A stretch of 64,000 nt of DNA from Tetracentron sinense (lineage: Eukaryota; Streptophyta; Magnoliopsida; Trochodendrales; Trochodendraceae): assembly GCA_015143295.1 (NCBI GenBank), contig CM026554.1, positions 50,962,627 to 51,026,626 of the forward strand, read 5' to 3'. Under the pieces are notes generated by a model, which had not been told where the DNA came from, did not search any database, and saw only the letters and a list, made by a program, of their open reading frames with translations. A program made the translations under genes and the position numbers. Shown piece by piece: positions 1 through 11,076 of the stretch (positions within the stretch are counted from its first letter, which is position 1; each line of letters opens with the position of its first letter).

Positions 1-638
1 AAAACATCTGGTGCACTGGAGCTCATATTTGGTGCATGGGCATGGTCTAATGAGTTTTGTGTGTGTGTGCGCACGTTTGGATCCTAAGATCCTCAACAAG
101 ATATTAAACTACACAGAAGTATGGAGACATTAGTAATGGTGATCTATCAAGTAAAATGGTGAAGCTGATGGGGAGTTTTCACTGTGCTGCAGCTACGCTC
201 AATGGAAATTACCTTATGTAAAGTGGTTGGTAAGTCTGATTTTAATATGCGACAGATGTGTAGTTACACCTAAACTTTTCAGCTACACCTTTGAAGATGC
301 CTGCAATTCAGTGAGAACCACCCATTGGCTTCACCATATTTTCTGGAATCTTACTGTTTACCGGATCATGTAGTCCTATGGTAATTCATTTTGCAAGAAA
401 GGAAACCAACAATGCCCAAGAAGGATCTAGATTCGAAACATATTAGTGCACATTTTTCTTTGGAGGGGCATTGTAGTCTTTGCCACTATCATTCGAAATT
501 TTTTGAGTATTTTAGTCAAACTCCCCTTGGATGCTTTGCGTAAATAAATCCCACTTCACAGTAATGGAATTTAAGTTGAGAATCATGACTTATTGAAATG
601 TCTGAGACATAACCCGCTTCCATGCTCCAAAATTTCAG
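1..638 (+). other. Presumed intron upstream of the DUF4336 terminal exon
   Basis: No coding exon could be recognised here. A 3' splice site (TTTCAG) ends at 638, directly before the open frame of the next feature, so this stretch most likely belongs to an intron of that gene. Earlier exons would lie left of the window or be too short to recognise. Confidence 0.45.
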
Positions 639-938
639 GTTAGGGATTGGATTGATGGGATCACGCGGGACTGGAGGTTCAAGAGAATAATCCCTGCTCA
701 TTTTGCTGCTCCGATAAATGCAAGCAGATCCGACTTCTTGGCAGCCTTTGGTTTCCTTGATGATCTCTTGGGCGAGCGATATGTTACACGGCCTTCCCTC
801 TCTCTTCTTCTTGCAATACTAATGGGCAAGGCAGCCAGTTACTTCCCTCCAGATGATATGAAGACCTTGTCATCTCTTGACCAGTTTTTAGTCTCAGTCG
901 GAGCTGTGAAGAAGACTGTCTCAGGCCGGAAACGATGA
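639..938 (+). CDS. DUF4336 domain protein, C-terminal exon (partial gene)
   Basis: This is the last coding exon of a gene that starts left of the window. It opens directly after a TTTCAG acceptor and reads 99 residues to a TGA at 936-938. The peptide begins VRDWIDGITRDW, continues with KRIIPAHFAAP and SRSDFLAAFGFLDDLLGE, and ends VSGRKR. I recognise this as the conserved C-terminus of the plant and cyanobacterial DUF4336 family. As known for the family, it has a metallo-beta-lactamase-like fold and its biochemical role is not settled; plant members are usually predicted to be plastid proteins. No frameshift or stop interrupts the exon and the codon pattern looks normal. Nothing here shows how it is regulated. 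The identification rests on recalled family sequence, not on a search. Confidence 0.8.
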   Translation, partial: VRDWIDGITRDWRFKRIIPAHFAAPINASRSDFLAAFGFLDDLLGERYVTRPSLSLLLAILMGKAASYFPPDDMKTLSSLDQFLVSVGAVKKTVSGRKR

Positions 939-2750
939 TGACATGCAACATGTAAATTCCCTTGTAAGATTGCTCTCTTTAAATTAACTGCCTGAATATG
1001 TGATATAGTTAGTATCATCACGGTCACTGTATCACTATTGCGCTCTTTTTTCATCTTTTACTTCAAAGAAAAATATGTACAGTTTTGATATTGCAAGTGT
1101 AAGAGCATTTTAATTAACAGGGCAAAGATGCATTTTTCGATATGATAAATGGGATTTTTTGCAGATTAGGAATAAATGAATTGGATGGTGGTTGTTTGAT
1201 GGGTCAGTGGCTTGCTGGGAATGGGAATAGTGAGGATAATATCTAGTCCTCAAAATTTTCTAATTTTTCATCATCTCATGGATTAACTTCCTATATTAAT
1301 CATCATACCTATAAAAGTAATCACCAACTACTTAGCTTCATGATGTATCCAGAATAGGATGTGAAAGAAAAATCTCTGAAATGCCCTTCGACAGTTACTA
1401 CATAGAGGTTCATGAAGGGTAATTTTCTTTTTTTCATATTGCAATATCCTACAGGCCTTTTCTAATTGGCAACAGAAGAGAACTCCTATTGAAGAGCTAC
1501 AAGTACTGTATACCCCTTTCAACATGTCTCAAAATCTGTTGTCCATGCCTACTTAGATAACCTTAAGAAGCATTATACTTGATGTTTTCTTCAGGAAAGA
1601 TAGCAAAAAGACCAGTAAAACCCCTATAATATTCGAAAGGACACCTAATGTGATCAACATAAACTAGGAATCCTAGCCATTGGCTCGGTGGACCATTCCA
1701 TATAGTTCCGAACGGATTTGATTCCGATGGCATGGTAATTACCATACTACTGGGTCTATTAAATTTTTGGCCTGTTCATAATTCCTCTTTCAAATGTATT
1801 CAAGATAAACCACTCCCTTGTCTCTCTATTCTTTATTCTATGTAGTTGAAAAGTTAGGTGAGGAAGACCAAGATATGTTGTCTTGGGTTCCAAGTAATGC
1901 TAAAACTCAATTCAAGGAAACAAGCAAAACTGATGGTCATGGCCCTCCATTTCATAAGGATACAAGTTCTGTGTTGTTCAAGGAAGCCTTCTTATATGGA
2001 TGATTATATGGCAATTAAATTCATGCCAGATAGGAAGAAAACAAAGGGGGACAGAACAGGGTTGATCTTATTATAGATAAAAATAGGCTTACTTTTTGGT
2101 TGGATGGTCACCCACTCACCCTCCTTGGACACAGAATAGGACTATCTTTTGGTTGGGGGGTCACCTTTCTTTTCTATCCAAATCAGATGGAATTTCATTC
2201 TCAAGATACTAAGTAGAGAGAGAGAGAAGGAAGGTAAAGTTGATGTGTCCTTATGACCCAGCACTTTATTAAGAGAGGATCAGCTCTTTTGTTTTCATTA
2301 TTAACACTAATCTAAAGCTTGGAGAGAGAGAGAGAGAGAGAGAGCATCCAAGGTGCCTTTTTCTGAGGAATCAATTGTACTCTTCTTTTTTGTTTTATGC
2401 TTATCTTTATACTGTTTTTTTTTTTTTTTTGCCACAACAGAATGCCAAGCATGAGAAATTGCTTTAGAGAAGACATGATTCCATATATTGAAGGTTGGAA
2501 GGCACCACTTTCCTTATTTTTTTGGTTACTAAGGCACCACTTTCTTTTCGTTCTCTGTTTTTTAGTAAGTATCAAAAAAAACTAATTTAATGAAATCAGC
2601 CTTCCTCGAGAGCCCAAGCCATTTCTTGGAAAAGATTCCCCCATAAAGGCATCCAAGCCACTTCTTGGAAAAGCCAATTGGCCATCCACTAAGTTTGTAA
2701 GAAGATAAGCACAAAACATTGAACAGACCTGCACCTTATATAAAGGGGTA
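939..2750. other. 3' UTR and intergenic DNA, no gene seen
   Basis: The first 150 bases are probably the 3' UTR of the DUF4336 gene. The rest has only short chance open frames. A GA microsatellite lies at about 2321-2343 and a poly-T run at about 2417-2430. Confidence 0.5.
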
Positions 2751-4085
2751 TAGTACACTTACCTCCCTTAAGGGTCGGTGAAATTTCATAAACCTCTTCT
2801 CTAGTTTCTCTAGTTTTTGAAATTACACTGTCCTCCTATCAAATTTGGTTGTATGTAAGAGATGCCCCATTTCCTTAAGTTTACCGTTACTTTATGGATC
2901 GATTTTGATGATGTCATCATTTAAATGTTTTTAAATGTCTAAATTACCCTTTTTCAATACAAGCTTAGTTAATTCAATAAAATACATGATAATCGGTTTC
3001 TAATCAAGGTTAATAATATCAACTTCAGGTTAATATATATTTCCAAAATCAAGTAAATATACATTTTTTTTCTAAATACCAATGTTAGATAGATGAACTC
3101 TAGGGGTGAGTGAATCTTAACCATAGTTAGTGGGTATTAAAAGGGACGCATGGCGACTTATAGAAATCCTTTAACTGTCGTTAAACATAATTAAACTAAG
3201 GTTAACATTTTTATTTTTTTCTTAAAAGCAAGGTTAGATGGATTAATCCTAGGGTGAATGAATCTTAAGCACAATTAGTGGGTGTAAAAGGGGACACGTG
3301 GTGGCTTGTAGAGCCCCCCTTTAATTGTGGTTAAGCATAATCAACCTATGATTCTTTTTTTCTAAAATCAAGGTTAAATGGATGAATCCTAAGGGTGAGT
3401 GAAATTTAACCATGGTTAGTGGGTGTTAAAGGGGACATGGCTTGTAGAGCTCCCTTTAATTGTGGTTAAGCATAAGCAACCTAAGGTTTTTTTTTCTAAA
3501 AACCAAGGTTTGATGGATGAACCCTAGGGGTGAGTGAGTTTTAACCATAGTTAGTGGCTGTTAAAAGGGACACGTGGTGGCTTATAGAGATCCTTTAATT
3601 GTGGTTAAACATAATTAATCTACGATTAATATTTTTTATTTTATTTTCTTATAATCAAGGTTAGATTAATGAATTCTAGGGATGAATGAATCTTAAACAC
3701 GATTAGTGGGTGTTAAAAGGGACACATGGCGGCTTGTAGAGCCCTCTTTAATTGCAGTTAAGCATAACCAACCTAAGGTTATTTTTTCCCTAAAACTAAG
3801 GTTAGATGGATAAACCCTAGGAATGAGTAAATCTTAATCATAGTTAGTAGGTATTAAAAGGGACACGTGGCAGCTTGGGAGTTTATGTTTTTCTTTGATT
3901 GAGCTTTCAAACTATAAAGACGGTTTCCTCAGTTAAGTAATAGGGGTAAAATGGAAAACTGGTAACTTTAGTTAACAGTGTTAATATTAAGAATCTCATA
4001 AAGGAGGGAAGGGAGGGCCCTGTAATTTCATAAACTAGAGGATGTTTCTGAAATTTCACCAAACCTCATGGAGGTGAGTGTATTA
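2751..4085. mobile_element. Long-terminal-inverted-repeat DNA element (Mutator-like or foldback), non-autonomous
   Basis: The two ends are inverted copies of each other over about 80-100 bases. The left end starts TAGTACACTTACCTCC and includes GGTGAAATTTCATAAAC. The right end, read on the minus strand, starts TAATACACTCACCTCC and includes GGTGAAATTTCAGAAAC. There is no transposase frame inside; the middle is a tandem array described separately. Long TIRs with a non-coding repetitive core are typical of Mutator-like MITEs and foldback elements. I could not find a clean target-site duplication, so the class is uncertain. Confidence 0.65.
3073..3890. repeat. Tandem array of about six ~142 bp units
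   Basis: A unit of roughly 142 bases is repeated about six times inside the long-TIR element. Each unit carries a GTTAGATGGATGAA-like start, a GTGAGTGAATCTTAACC segment, then AGTGGGTGTTAAAAGGG and ACACGTGGCGGCTTGTAG. Copies differ by substitutions and short indels. The same module is found as single or inverted copies near 19.1, 41.3, 49.3 and 56.3 kb. Confidence 0.8.
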
Positions 4086-4290
4086 AATACAAAACACTAC
4101 AACCATGAAATACAGAGGATATCAGTTAGCCATTTCTCTTCCCCCTCAACACAAAAAAAGGCCATTTCTAGAAAAACTCGGTTAAATACCCATTAATTTT
4201 GCATGTGATGATATTAGTCATGAAAATAAGCCTAAAAAAAGAAAGATAATGAAAAAAAACAAGCATTACTAAAACAAACAAACAAACAGG

Positions 4291-4606
4291 AACTCAGTTA
4301 GCAAGGGACCATGTCTTAGGAAGCGGAGGTCCTGAGTTCAACTCTTGTCATCCCTTTGGGGTCACCTGCACAAGGTTCTATGGTTCTCATGCGCCTTGAG
4401 CTTACTGGTTCATGTAGATTGACCACGTACAAAGTAAATCCGAGTGCATGCAAGACCCCACAAACCCACATGAACCGGTAAGCTTAAGGCCCATGAGAAC
4501 TATGGAACCTTGTGCAAGTGACCCCAAAGGAATAACAAGAGTCGAACTCAAGACTTCCGCTTCATAAGGCGTGGTCCCTTGCCAACTGAGCTACTCCTTG
4601 AGGTTT
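4291..4606. repeat. Two tRNA-derived SINE-like units in inverted orientation
   Basis: The left arm (about 4291-4420, +) and the right arm (about 4467-4606, -) are inverted copies. Each has a tRNA-like head: a box-A-like CTCAGTTGGCAAGGGA stretch and a box-B-like GTCTTGAGTTCGACTC stretch, the spacing of an RNA polymerase III promoter. The bodies share GGGGTCACTTGCACAAGG and CTTACCGGTTCATG. The pair is flanked by a direct repeat (AACAAGCATTACTAAAA at about 4259 and about 4661). It does not fold as a full tRNA, so a SINE pair is preferred over tRNA genes. Confidence 0.65.
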
Positions 4607-4869
4607 GGGGTTATTTGTTACAAAAACTATAAAATGCCTAAAATAAAAAATTAATGAAATAACAAGCATTACTAAAATAAACAACAACAAACAATTTGAA
4701 TTTCAAATTTAATATTCTGTCAGTAAAAGGAAACAGGAGATGCAACAAAAGAATAACACAACGAACCATTAAACAACTCAACAGTAGCCATTAACCAACT
4801 CACATGCATGTAATGCCTGACAACATGACTGACATTGTTTGAGACACTAATTTTAAATTGGGAAATGAT

Positions 4870-5020
4870 ATTGAGACCGTGAAGGGACGAGACCACACCG
4901 AGACCGTGCATCACATGCATGGATCTCAAAATTTCATAAACAGATTTAATGAAATTTTATGATCCGTGCATGTGATGCAAGGTCTCGGTGTGGTCCCGGC
5001 CCTTTACGGTCTCAGTAGCA
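4870..5020. mobile_element. Foldback MITE, about 150 bp
   Basis: This is an almost complete inverted repeat. The left arm begins ATTGAGACCGTGAAGGG and the right arm ends CCCTTTACGGTCTCAGT. Both arms carry the GGTCTCGGTGTGGTC motif and a GATCCGTGCATGTGATGC-like inner part, with a short AT-rich loop. A diverged relative with GGTCTCGGGGTGGTCTCC and CAGTCTCAATAGC lies at about 41430-41535. Confidence 0.7.
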
Positions 5021-7058
5021 AAGTCCTTTTAAATTAGAAGTGAAGCTAATATAATGGGTGTTGAACATATTAGGAATGTAGACAACCTTCAGCATATGGG
5101 GGGTGGCAAGGGCTCCGCCTCCTGCGAAAACAATATTTAGCGTTTCTATAAGGATATTTTCAGCCTTACAGTTGTAACCCTAAACTTATAGCAGTGTGTA
5201 TATTCTTTAAGGTTGGATGTGAGAAGTGACCATAATTCTAAGAAAAGAAAAACTGTAAGTATTTTCTATCTTTAATATAGTGAATTGGTGTGACTCCCGG
5301 AGACGTAGGCACATCATCGAACCTCGTATATCTTTGTTGTTCTGTCTCTATTTTATTTTCTACAATATCTTTTTATTTGCTATGTGATTTTTGTGATTCA
5401 TAGTTTCCAAGATCCAAAGGGTTTAGGGATTAAACACATAGTTCAAATCTCAACAAAACAAAACTAATACAAACCATTAAACAACTCTCTATATACTAAC
5501 ATGACTGGCACTATTTAAGATTATATATTAGAACTTTTAAGAAATGCATGCTGGGATTTGAATCTAAGGATTAGTATTTTTTCCTTTTTCCTATTAAATA
5601 GTACTGTCAGCTAACACGAGCCATTAAACAATTCTATATAAACTAACAACATGTCTGGCACTACGTAGGATTATATATTAGAACTTAAGCAAAGACTTGC
5701 TGGGATTTGAATCTAAGGATTTTGTATTTTTTCCTTAAAAAAAAAAAAACTTAAATAGTAGACTATCATCTTCACAAATGAGACACAAATCAAATCAAAA
5801 CTTTAACTTTAGCACATCATTCAATACCCTCTTTCATGTTTGCCTCTTCTTATAGAAAACAATTTATGATATTTTGATGACATATTAGAAGTAAATAAAT
5901 ATTAGTAAGAGTGCTAGTCCCCGTTGTAGAATTCAAAATTTTTCCAACTCTCAATTTTGGTGAGACATTGTCACACGAATCGGTGTTACCCTTTTAACAT
6001 GTTAAAATAAAATATTCGAAAAGGAAGTTATGACTTCACCTGATCTTAAAAGTTAACAGGAAAGTAACAACACCTATTACAATCACTTGGAGAATTTGGA
6101 AAGTTGGGGTTGGGGCTAGCATTTCTCTATTTGCAACAAGGATAATCCCTTGACACCGAATGAGCAATGGTTGCTTTCTTAACTTTTTACCATAGTTAAA
6201 TTCATTGATTTTTTATTGGTTAGAATTAAATTTTTACAATTAATATTTAATTAATTAGAGTTTTAGAATTATAAATATAACAGTTTTAAAGATCATCCAT
6301 TCCCTGGGTAAAAAGAGTCGATATTTGAAAGAAAAAAAAAAGCAATACAATTGGGTTTGAGTTTTACTGGTGTAATAGTTGAACCTATTAATAATTTAAA
6401 TAAATGATGACACCTACCAAAAAGATATACATATATTTATATCAATATTTTTAAGTAAATGAGATATTTTTAAAAGTATCCCGACAAAGAGTCTGAACTA
6501 AACTAACCAACTTGGCAGTGGGAGGGAAGTAGGGTTGGGGGGTTCTCTTAAGAGCTCTGATTAGAGGACCTCAAGGTCCTCTTTCCAAGTTGACCACTCA
6601 ACACATTGGAAAGAGAAAATGATAAAAAATAAAATAAAAATTTTATTGTCACGTGTCTCTTAACAATTGGGTGGTCCGTTTGGAAGAGGACCCTCCGACC
6701 CATTTTTCATTTTCCTTTTCTTAATCTAAGAAAATAATTATCAATAGAGCTATGATTTTTTTTTGTCAACTGGAGGATTCCAAAATTTGCATTGGGTATG
6801 GGTATTTATGAAAAAAATTAAAATTAAAAAATACTCTTATTTGTGTTTGTAAGGGCAAATTTTGGGTTGCTGTTGACTGTTCAATGGAGGTTCTATTGAT
6901 AGTTAATCTCTTAAACGAAATACTTGTTAGCAGGATTAGTATCAATTCTAAATGCCTTGCATGTTTAAGTTAGGACTCGATCCCGGACCTCGCAAGTGAG
7001 AATACACCGTAAATCACAATTTTTTCTAATGTCAGTATCCCGGTCCTTTGTACCATAG
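5021..7058. other. AT-rich intergenic DNA
   Basis: No gene was recognised. Two similar stretches near 5480-5600 and 5620-5760 (AACATGACTGGCACTA, then TGCTGGGATTTGAATCTAAGG) look like a diverged direct duplication. Confidence 0.45.
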
Positions 7059-7350
7059 GCTATAAAGACTTTGCCAGCTTTTACTTCTCCGTTTCTTTTG
7101 GTTTCTTTTGGTGGGGTCCCTCTCTTCACGCCTTCCCTCTCTCTCTCTCTCTCTCTCTTCCTTGCTAAGATTGTAATATTATGACTTGTTTCTGCAAGAA
7201 ACGCGCAAACTCATACCGTTTCAAAGAAAATATCATTGATCCCAAAACCTCCATTGTTGCTTGCACGATCTCTAAAGCAGAAGGGGTTTCTCGAAGAAAC
7301 CTCAATTGGGTTGCTTTTTCTTCAATTTCCGGTTAAGAGATTCCATAAAG
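7059..7350 (+). promoter_or_regulatory. Core promoter and 5' UTR exon of the calmodulin-binding-protein-like gene
   Basis: A TATA-like box (CTATAAAG, 7060-7067) is followed about 30 bases later by a pyrimidine-rich leader with a CT microsatellite at about 7138-7159, a common plant 5' UTR layout. The exon probably ends at AAAG/GTACGA (7350/7351), a good 5' splice site. The leader intron then runs to TTGGCTTCAG at 9575. The start site itself is inferred. Confidence 0.5.
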
Positions 7351-8610
7351 GTACGACCTTGACGTGTTCTTCGCAGTTTTCCCGATTAAATTCACCTTAA
7401 AAAGCAGTTTTCTTTGTAGATATGAAATGGGTTGCTCTTTTTTCATGTTTATAATGATGGGAGTATCAGAAGAATAGGATCGGTACAAAAAAAAAGTGCT
7501 TACTTTGAGCTCGAATTAGATTATTTCCTTCTCTTTTTTCGGTGATGGGAATTGCAGAAAGGTGTAATCTTTGTGGGTTTTATTTCCTTTCAGATTTCTT
7601 ATTGGATTCACCTCGTAAACGGAGTTTCTTTCACTGATATTTGAAAGGGTTGTGTTCTCAACTTTCTGGTGTTCGGAATTGCAGAAAGGTATGGTCTTGA
7701 TGTGGTTTCTGGACCTTTAAGATTTAAGCAACAAACTTGAAATCATGTTTATCTAATTTTTTTGTTTTCTTCATTAATATGTGGTTAGTTGGATTGCAGA
7801 AATGTATGATCTTAAATGGGCTTGTATCAGTTTTAATGATTCTTTTGAGCTCTCTTGCATAAATAAGATGGGTCTGTTATTTCGATGAAGGCATTTTGAT
7901 GGTTGTTTTTCTGAGTTTCATTTATTCTGATAGAGGGATTTTGTAGATTGTTGTCTGTTTTTTTTTTCTAATCTGTCACTGCGAGATGTTCTTTTTGCTT
8001 CTATATCCCCTTTTCCTGGTATGGTTTTATGGATTTTTTTCTCGAGATCTTTTATTTGATTTAGCAACAACAACACCAACAAAAAAAAATATTTTGATAT
8101 TCTTCAATAGACAGTTTGAATGGATGGAGATTGCTGATCCACATTTGTTTCTCTTCTATAATTCTCATCATGAAATGGTCTTTTTATATCCATTTTAGAT
8201 CCGCAAACAGAGAGGTGTAGTTTTAGTAGGTGTTTTAAAGCTTATGGATTGATTTTGACAAAAGCATAGTATCTATTTTGTTTACTGATATTCTTGAAAA
8301 TAAGGGTTCTAGTTAATTCAAAATGGATGGTTTTTCTCCCCTGATTTTGCAGAAAGGGACTGCATATTCAGCAATTTTGATGTACAATTTTGATGGATTC
8401 ACAAGTTTATTGACTATATTCAGCAATTAAAGTTTCCTTTTTATCTTTGAGGGAAAAAAGGTTCAAATGCGAGAAATTAATATTTTTAATTTCTATTTTC
8501 GACATCAAATGGTTTATTTGTTTATTTATTACTTTGTATTTATTTTTTAATTTTCTTTTCCTTAGTGAAAGAGATTGCAGAAAAGTCTGCGTCTTGATGG
8601 TATTTTGAAG
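7344..8610 (+). repeat. Degenerate repeats carrying a splice-junction-like motif in the leader intron
   Basis: The first part of the leader intron contains a recurring motif TTGCAGAAAGGTATGGTC. Copies start near 7344 (ATAAAGGTACGACC, the exon 1 donor itself), 7555, 7678, 7797, 8347 (weaker) and 8575. The copies near 7678 and 8575 continue TCTTGATG, as does the donor copy in changed form (CCTTGACG). Sequence between copies is also partly alike (GGATTCACCTCG and AAATTCACCTTA). Each copy joins an acceptor-like TTGCAG to a donor-like GGTATG or GGTGTA. Confidence 0.6.
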
Positions 8611-9624
8611 ATTATTGATTCAGTTTTCCATTGAAAAAGTGTTTTTCTATCAGTATTCCGAAATGAAGGGTTTGGATGGAAAAAGATTTGCAAATTTGAG
8701 AGAACTGTGATTTTGTTTGGGTTTTTTCTCTCACACAATTTCTTTGCAAATTTAACCGTTGAACTAAGGTTTATGTTCCTCATTGTAGAGTTGTTTAGAT
8801 TTTTCCCTATTTAGAGAAACATTAGTGTAACTAATCTTTTGGGAAGATTAAGTATCAATCAGTTAGGAGATTAATTGTGATGTTGTTCAACAAGTTCGAG
8901 TTGAGTTTAAAGCTAGAAAATTAAAGTATTTACATCATGAAATTTCTAAAACTCTTTTAGCCCGAAGAAGGCAAATTAATTTGGAAAGCTTATAGGCTTT
9001 TCTGTCTTCTTACTGGAAATTTGTAAGTTTATCATAATTTCATTACTGTTTCTACTTCTGGTTTCAGATTTCAACAACATGAAATTTGAAGAGGAACAAA
9101 TGTTCTGTTTTGAATTTAAATCCGCAGTAGATTCATGAATTTCTGTAGATCTCAAGAAGTCAGTCCTGTTTTTATATTGTTTTCAGGTTGACGCTCTTGT
9201 GAAGAATTTGGAGCTCAAATAGTCTCTACTTAGAATATTATCAGATTAGAATTTGGTGAGTTTATTTTATCTATTAATGTACCAATTTTTGGTGGCTTAA
9301 AGTTGTACCTTTGATAAATGAGATTGATCTATTCCTTAAATAATTAGGTATGGAGTTTTAAATCTCACTGCTCTACTCTCTTAGCACTGGAGCTCAAGTC
9401 CATGTCAATGCAGAACTCTCCGAGTACTTCACTGAGTTTTTCAAGTACCTGACTTGTGAAATTTTTGAGTACTAGGTCGAGTTTTTGAGTTCAGTCAAAC
9501 ACCATTACTCATTCGAGTTAAGTCTACCCCGTTTTTCTTCTTTCTCCATTGGACACCAATTTTGGTTGGCTTCAGGATTGTGGGTTCTCAACTTTTGTTC
9601 GATATTGTTCTCGTTTCTATTATA

Positions 9625-11076
9625 ATGGCCGAGGAGAGGATCGAGTTCCCGGTGACCCCAGAGAGAACTAAGGCCGATATTGGTAATTTAAGAAGGCACT
9701 CTACAGGAAAAAAAAGTACTTCAAATAGCGGAGAAAAGATTCTACCCCATTATCTCAGAGCTTCTACCAGTTCCTGCCATGATTTCTGCAAGTATGGGAG
9801 GAAACATGCTTTTGAAGCAAAGGCAAGGCATCCGATACCGAAAAGAATTATTGCAACACCAGCCGAAGGCCAAGATTCAGTAAAGGGTGCAACTCAAGCG
9901 GAGATAAAGAAGAAAGCAATGGTCAAGCTCAAGCCTTCACCTGGTTCCAAAACCCAGTTTCCTGATAAAACCAAAATCATCAAGTTACCTGATAAACCCA
10001 AAATCATCAAGTTACCTGATAGATCCAAAATCATCAAGCGAGAAGTTCCATCACCTGCCAAGAAAGTAGTCATCTCCACGACACAGGCTTCATTAGCTGG
10101 TGAGAAAAGAGTTGTATCTGCAAAACGTTCTACTGATCTGAAGCCAAAACCTGTGGCAGTGAAGCCAACTCCTTCCCCATTGAATCCTTCAGGAGATCTA
10201 AGCGGTAGAAAAAACAGTGATGTCAAGAAGAAAGTATTGGTACCACCAAGAACTTCATTGTCCCCCAAACCTTCTGTCAATAGAGTTACAAGCTTAAATG
10301 CAAGAAAGAACCTGAAAGTTGTGTCCCCTCTGAAGAATCAGAACAGGATTAGAAAAGCAGAACCAAAGCAACCCACCGAGAACGAAGTGCGGGAAAAGAC
10401 TTTGTACGTCATTGAACCCAACACTGTGAACAAAAGTTTGGAACCTGCTCAAAATGGAACTCTTACTGTTCAATCCTCTCCATCTTCATCATCATCACAC
10501 AAGTCTTCATCCCCCTCAATCTCTCCATCTTTGTTATCACAAGAGGAAGAAGAGCATGAGTTATCTGAATTTACACTTAGTGAAGCAGATGATTCTTTCT
10601 CAGAACTCGATGAAACTGAAAATGAGAACCAAATAGAGACTTCGAAAGTGGAAGACAACAGAGGGGCTAGAAGGGCTGCAATGATTCACCCCGAAGATAA
10701 AGATTGCCTGCCCCATAAGCTAAATTTCAGGAGAGGAAAGGTGGTGGACCTTCAGTCTGAGAACAATGGTCCTAGGAGACTCAGATTTAGGCAAGGAAGG
10801 GTGTTAGGGGAGAACCAAAATGGTAAGGGTGGCACTGGAAGGAGAAGCTTTAGGAGGAGGAGAGAAGTGGTTGATGGTGACTCAAATGATACTTCTGAAA
10901 AAGTTGTTCTGAGGCACCAAGATGTGCATGGAAAGAAAGATGCCCAGGGTTTGTTTAATAATGTAATTGAAGAGACTGCGAGTAAGCTTGTTGAGACTAG
11001 GAAGAGCAAGGTTAAAGCCTTGGTGGGTGCTTTTGAAACCGTGATCTCCCTCCAAGAAAGTAATTCTACAAGCTAG
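9625..11076 (+). CDS. Plant calmodulin-binding-protein-like (CaM_binding domain) protein
   Basis: The frame gives a 483-residue basic, low-complexity protein. I start it at the ATG at 9625: the frame runs further upstream, but a CTTCAG acceptor ends at 9575 and no upstream ATG is available. N-terminally, LPHYLRASTSSCHDFCKYG (about residues 42-60) is a conserved element of plant calmodulin-binding-like proteins. Next come three 9-residue repeats of the type PDKTKIIKL, then a Ser-rich stretch and an acidic patch (EEEEHELSEF). The last ~60 residues (GLFNNVIEETASKLVETRKS, KVKALVGAFETVISLQ) match the C-terminal CaM_binding domain, a basic amphipathic helix expected to bind calmodulin. Family members have been linked to calcium signalling and stress. 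It is intact and a single coding exon behind a 2.2 kb leader intron. The function is inferred from the family. Confidence 0.85.
   Translation: MAEERIEFPVTPERTKADIGNLRRHSTGKKSTSNSGEKILPHYLRASTSSCHDFCKYGRKHAFEAKARHPIPKRIIATPAEGQDSVKGATQAEIKKKAMVKLKPSPGSKTQFPDKTKIIKLPDKPKIIKLPDRSKIIKREVPSPAKKVVISTTQASLAGEKRVVSAKRSTDLKPKPVAVKPTPSPLNPSGDLSGRKNSDVKKKVLVPPRTSLSPKPSVNRVTSLNARKNLKVVSPLKNQNRIRKAEPKQPTENEVREKTLYVIEPNTVNKSLEPAQNGTLTVQSSPSSSSSHKSSSPSISPSLLSQEEEEHELSEFTLSEADDSFSELDETENENQIETSKVEDNRGARRAAMIHPEDKDCLPHKLNFRRGKVVDLQSENNGPRRLRFRQGRVLGENQNGKGGTGRRSFRRRREVVDGDSNDTSEKVVLRHQDVHGKKDAQGLFNNVIEETASKLVETRKSKVKALVGAFETVISLQESNSTS

Noticed and set aside
4291-4606. tRNA genes
   Set aside because: Box A and B-like parts are present, but no complete cloverleaf or acceptor stem fits, and the tRNA-like heads continue into a shared SINE body.
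9562-9624. Upstream extension of the calmodulin-binding-like frame (21 codons)
   Set aside because: It begins with TTG, not ATG, and lies mostly before a CTTCAG splice acceptor at 9575. The ATG at 9625 starts the conserved protein.
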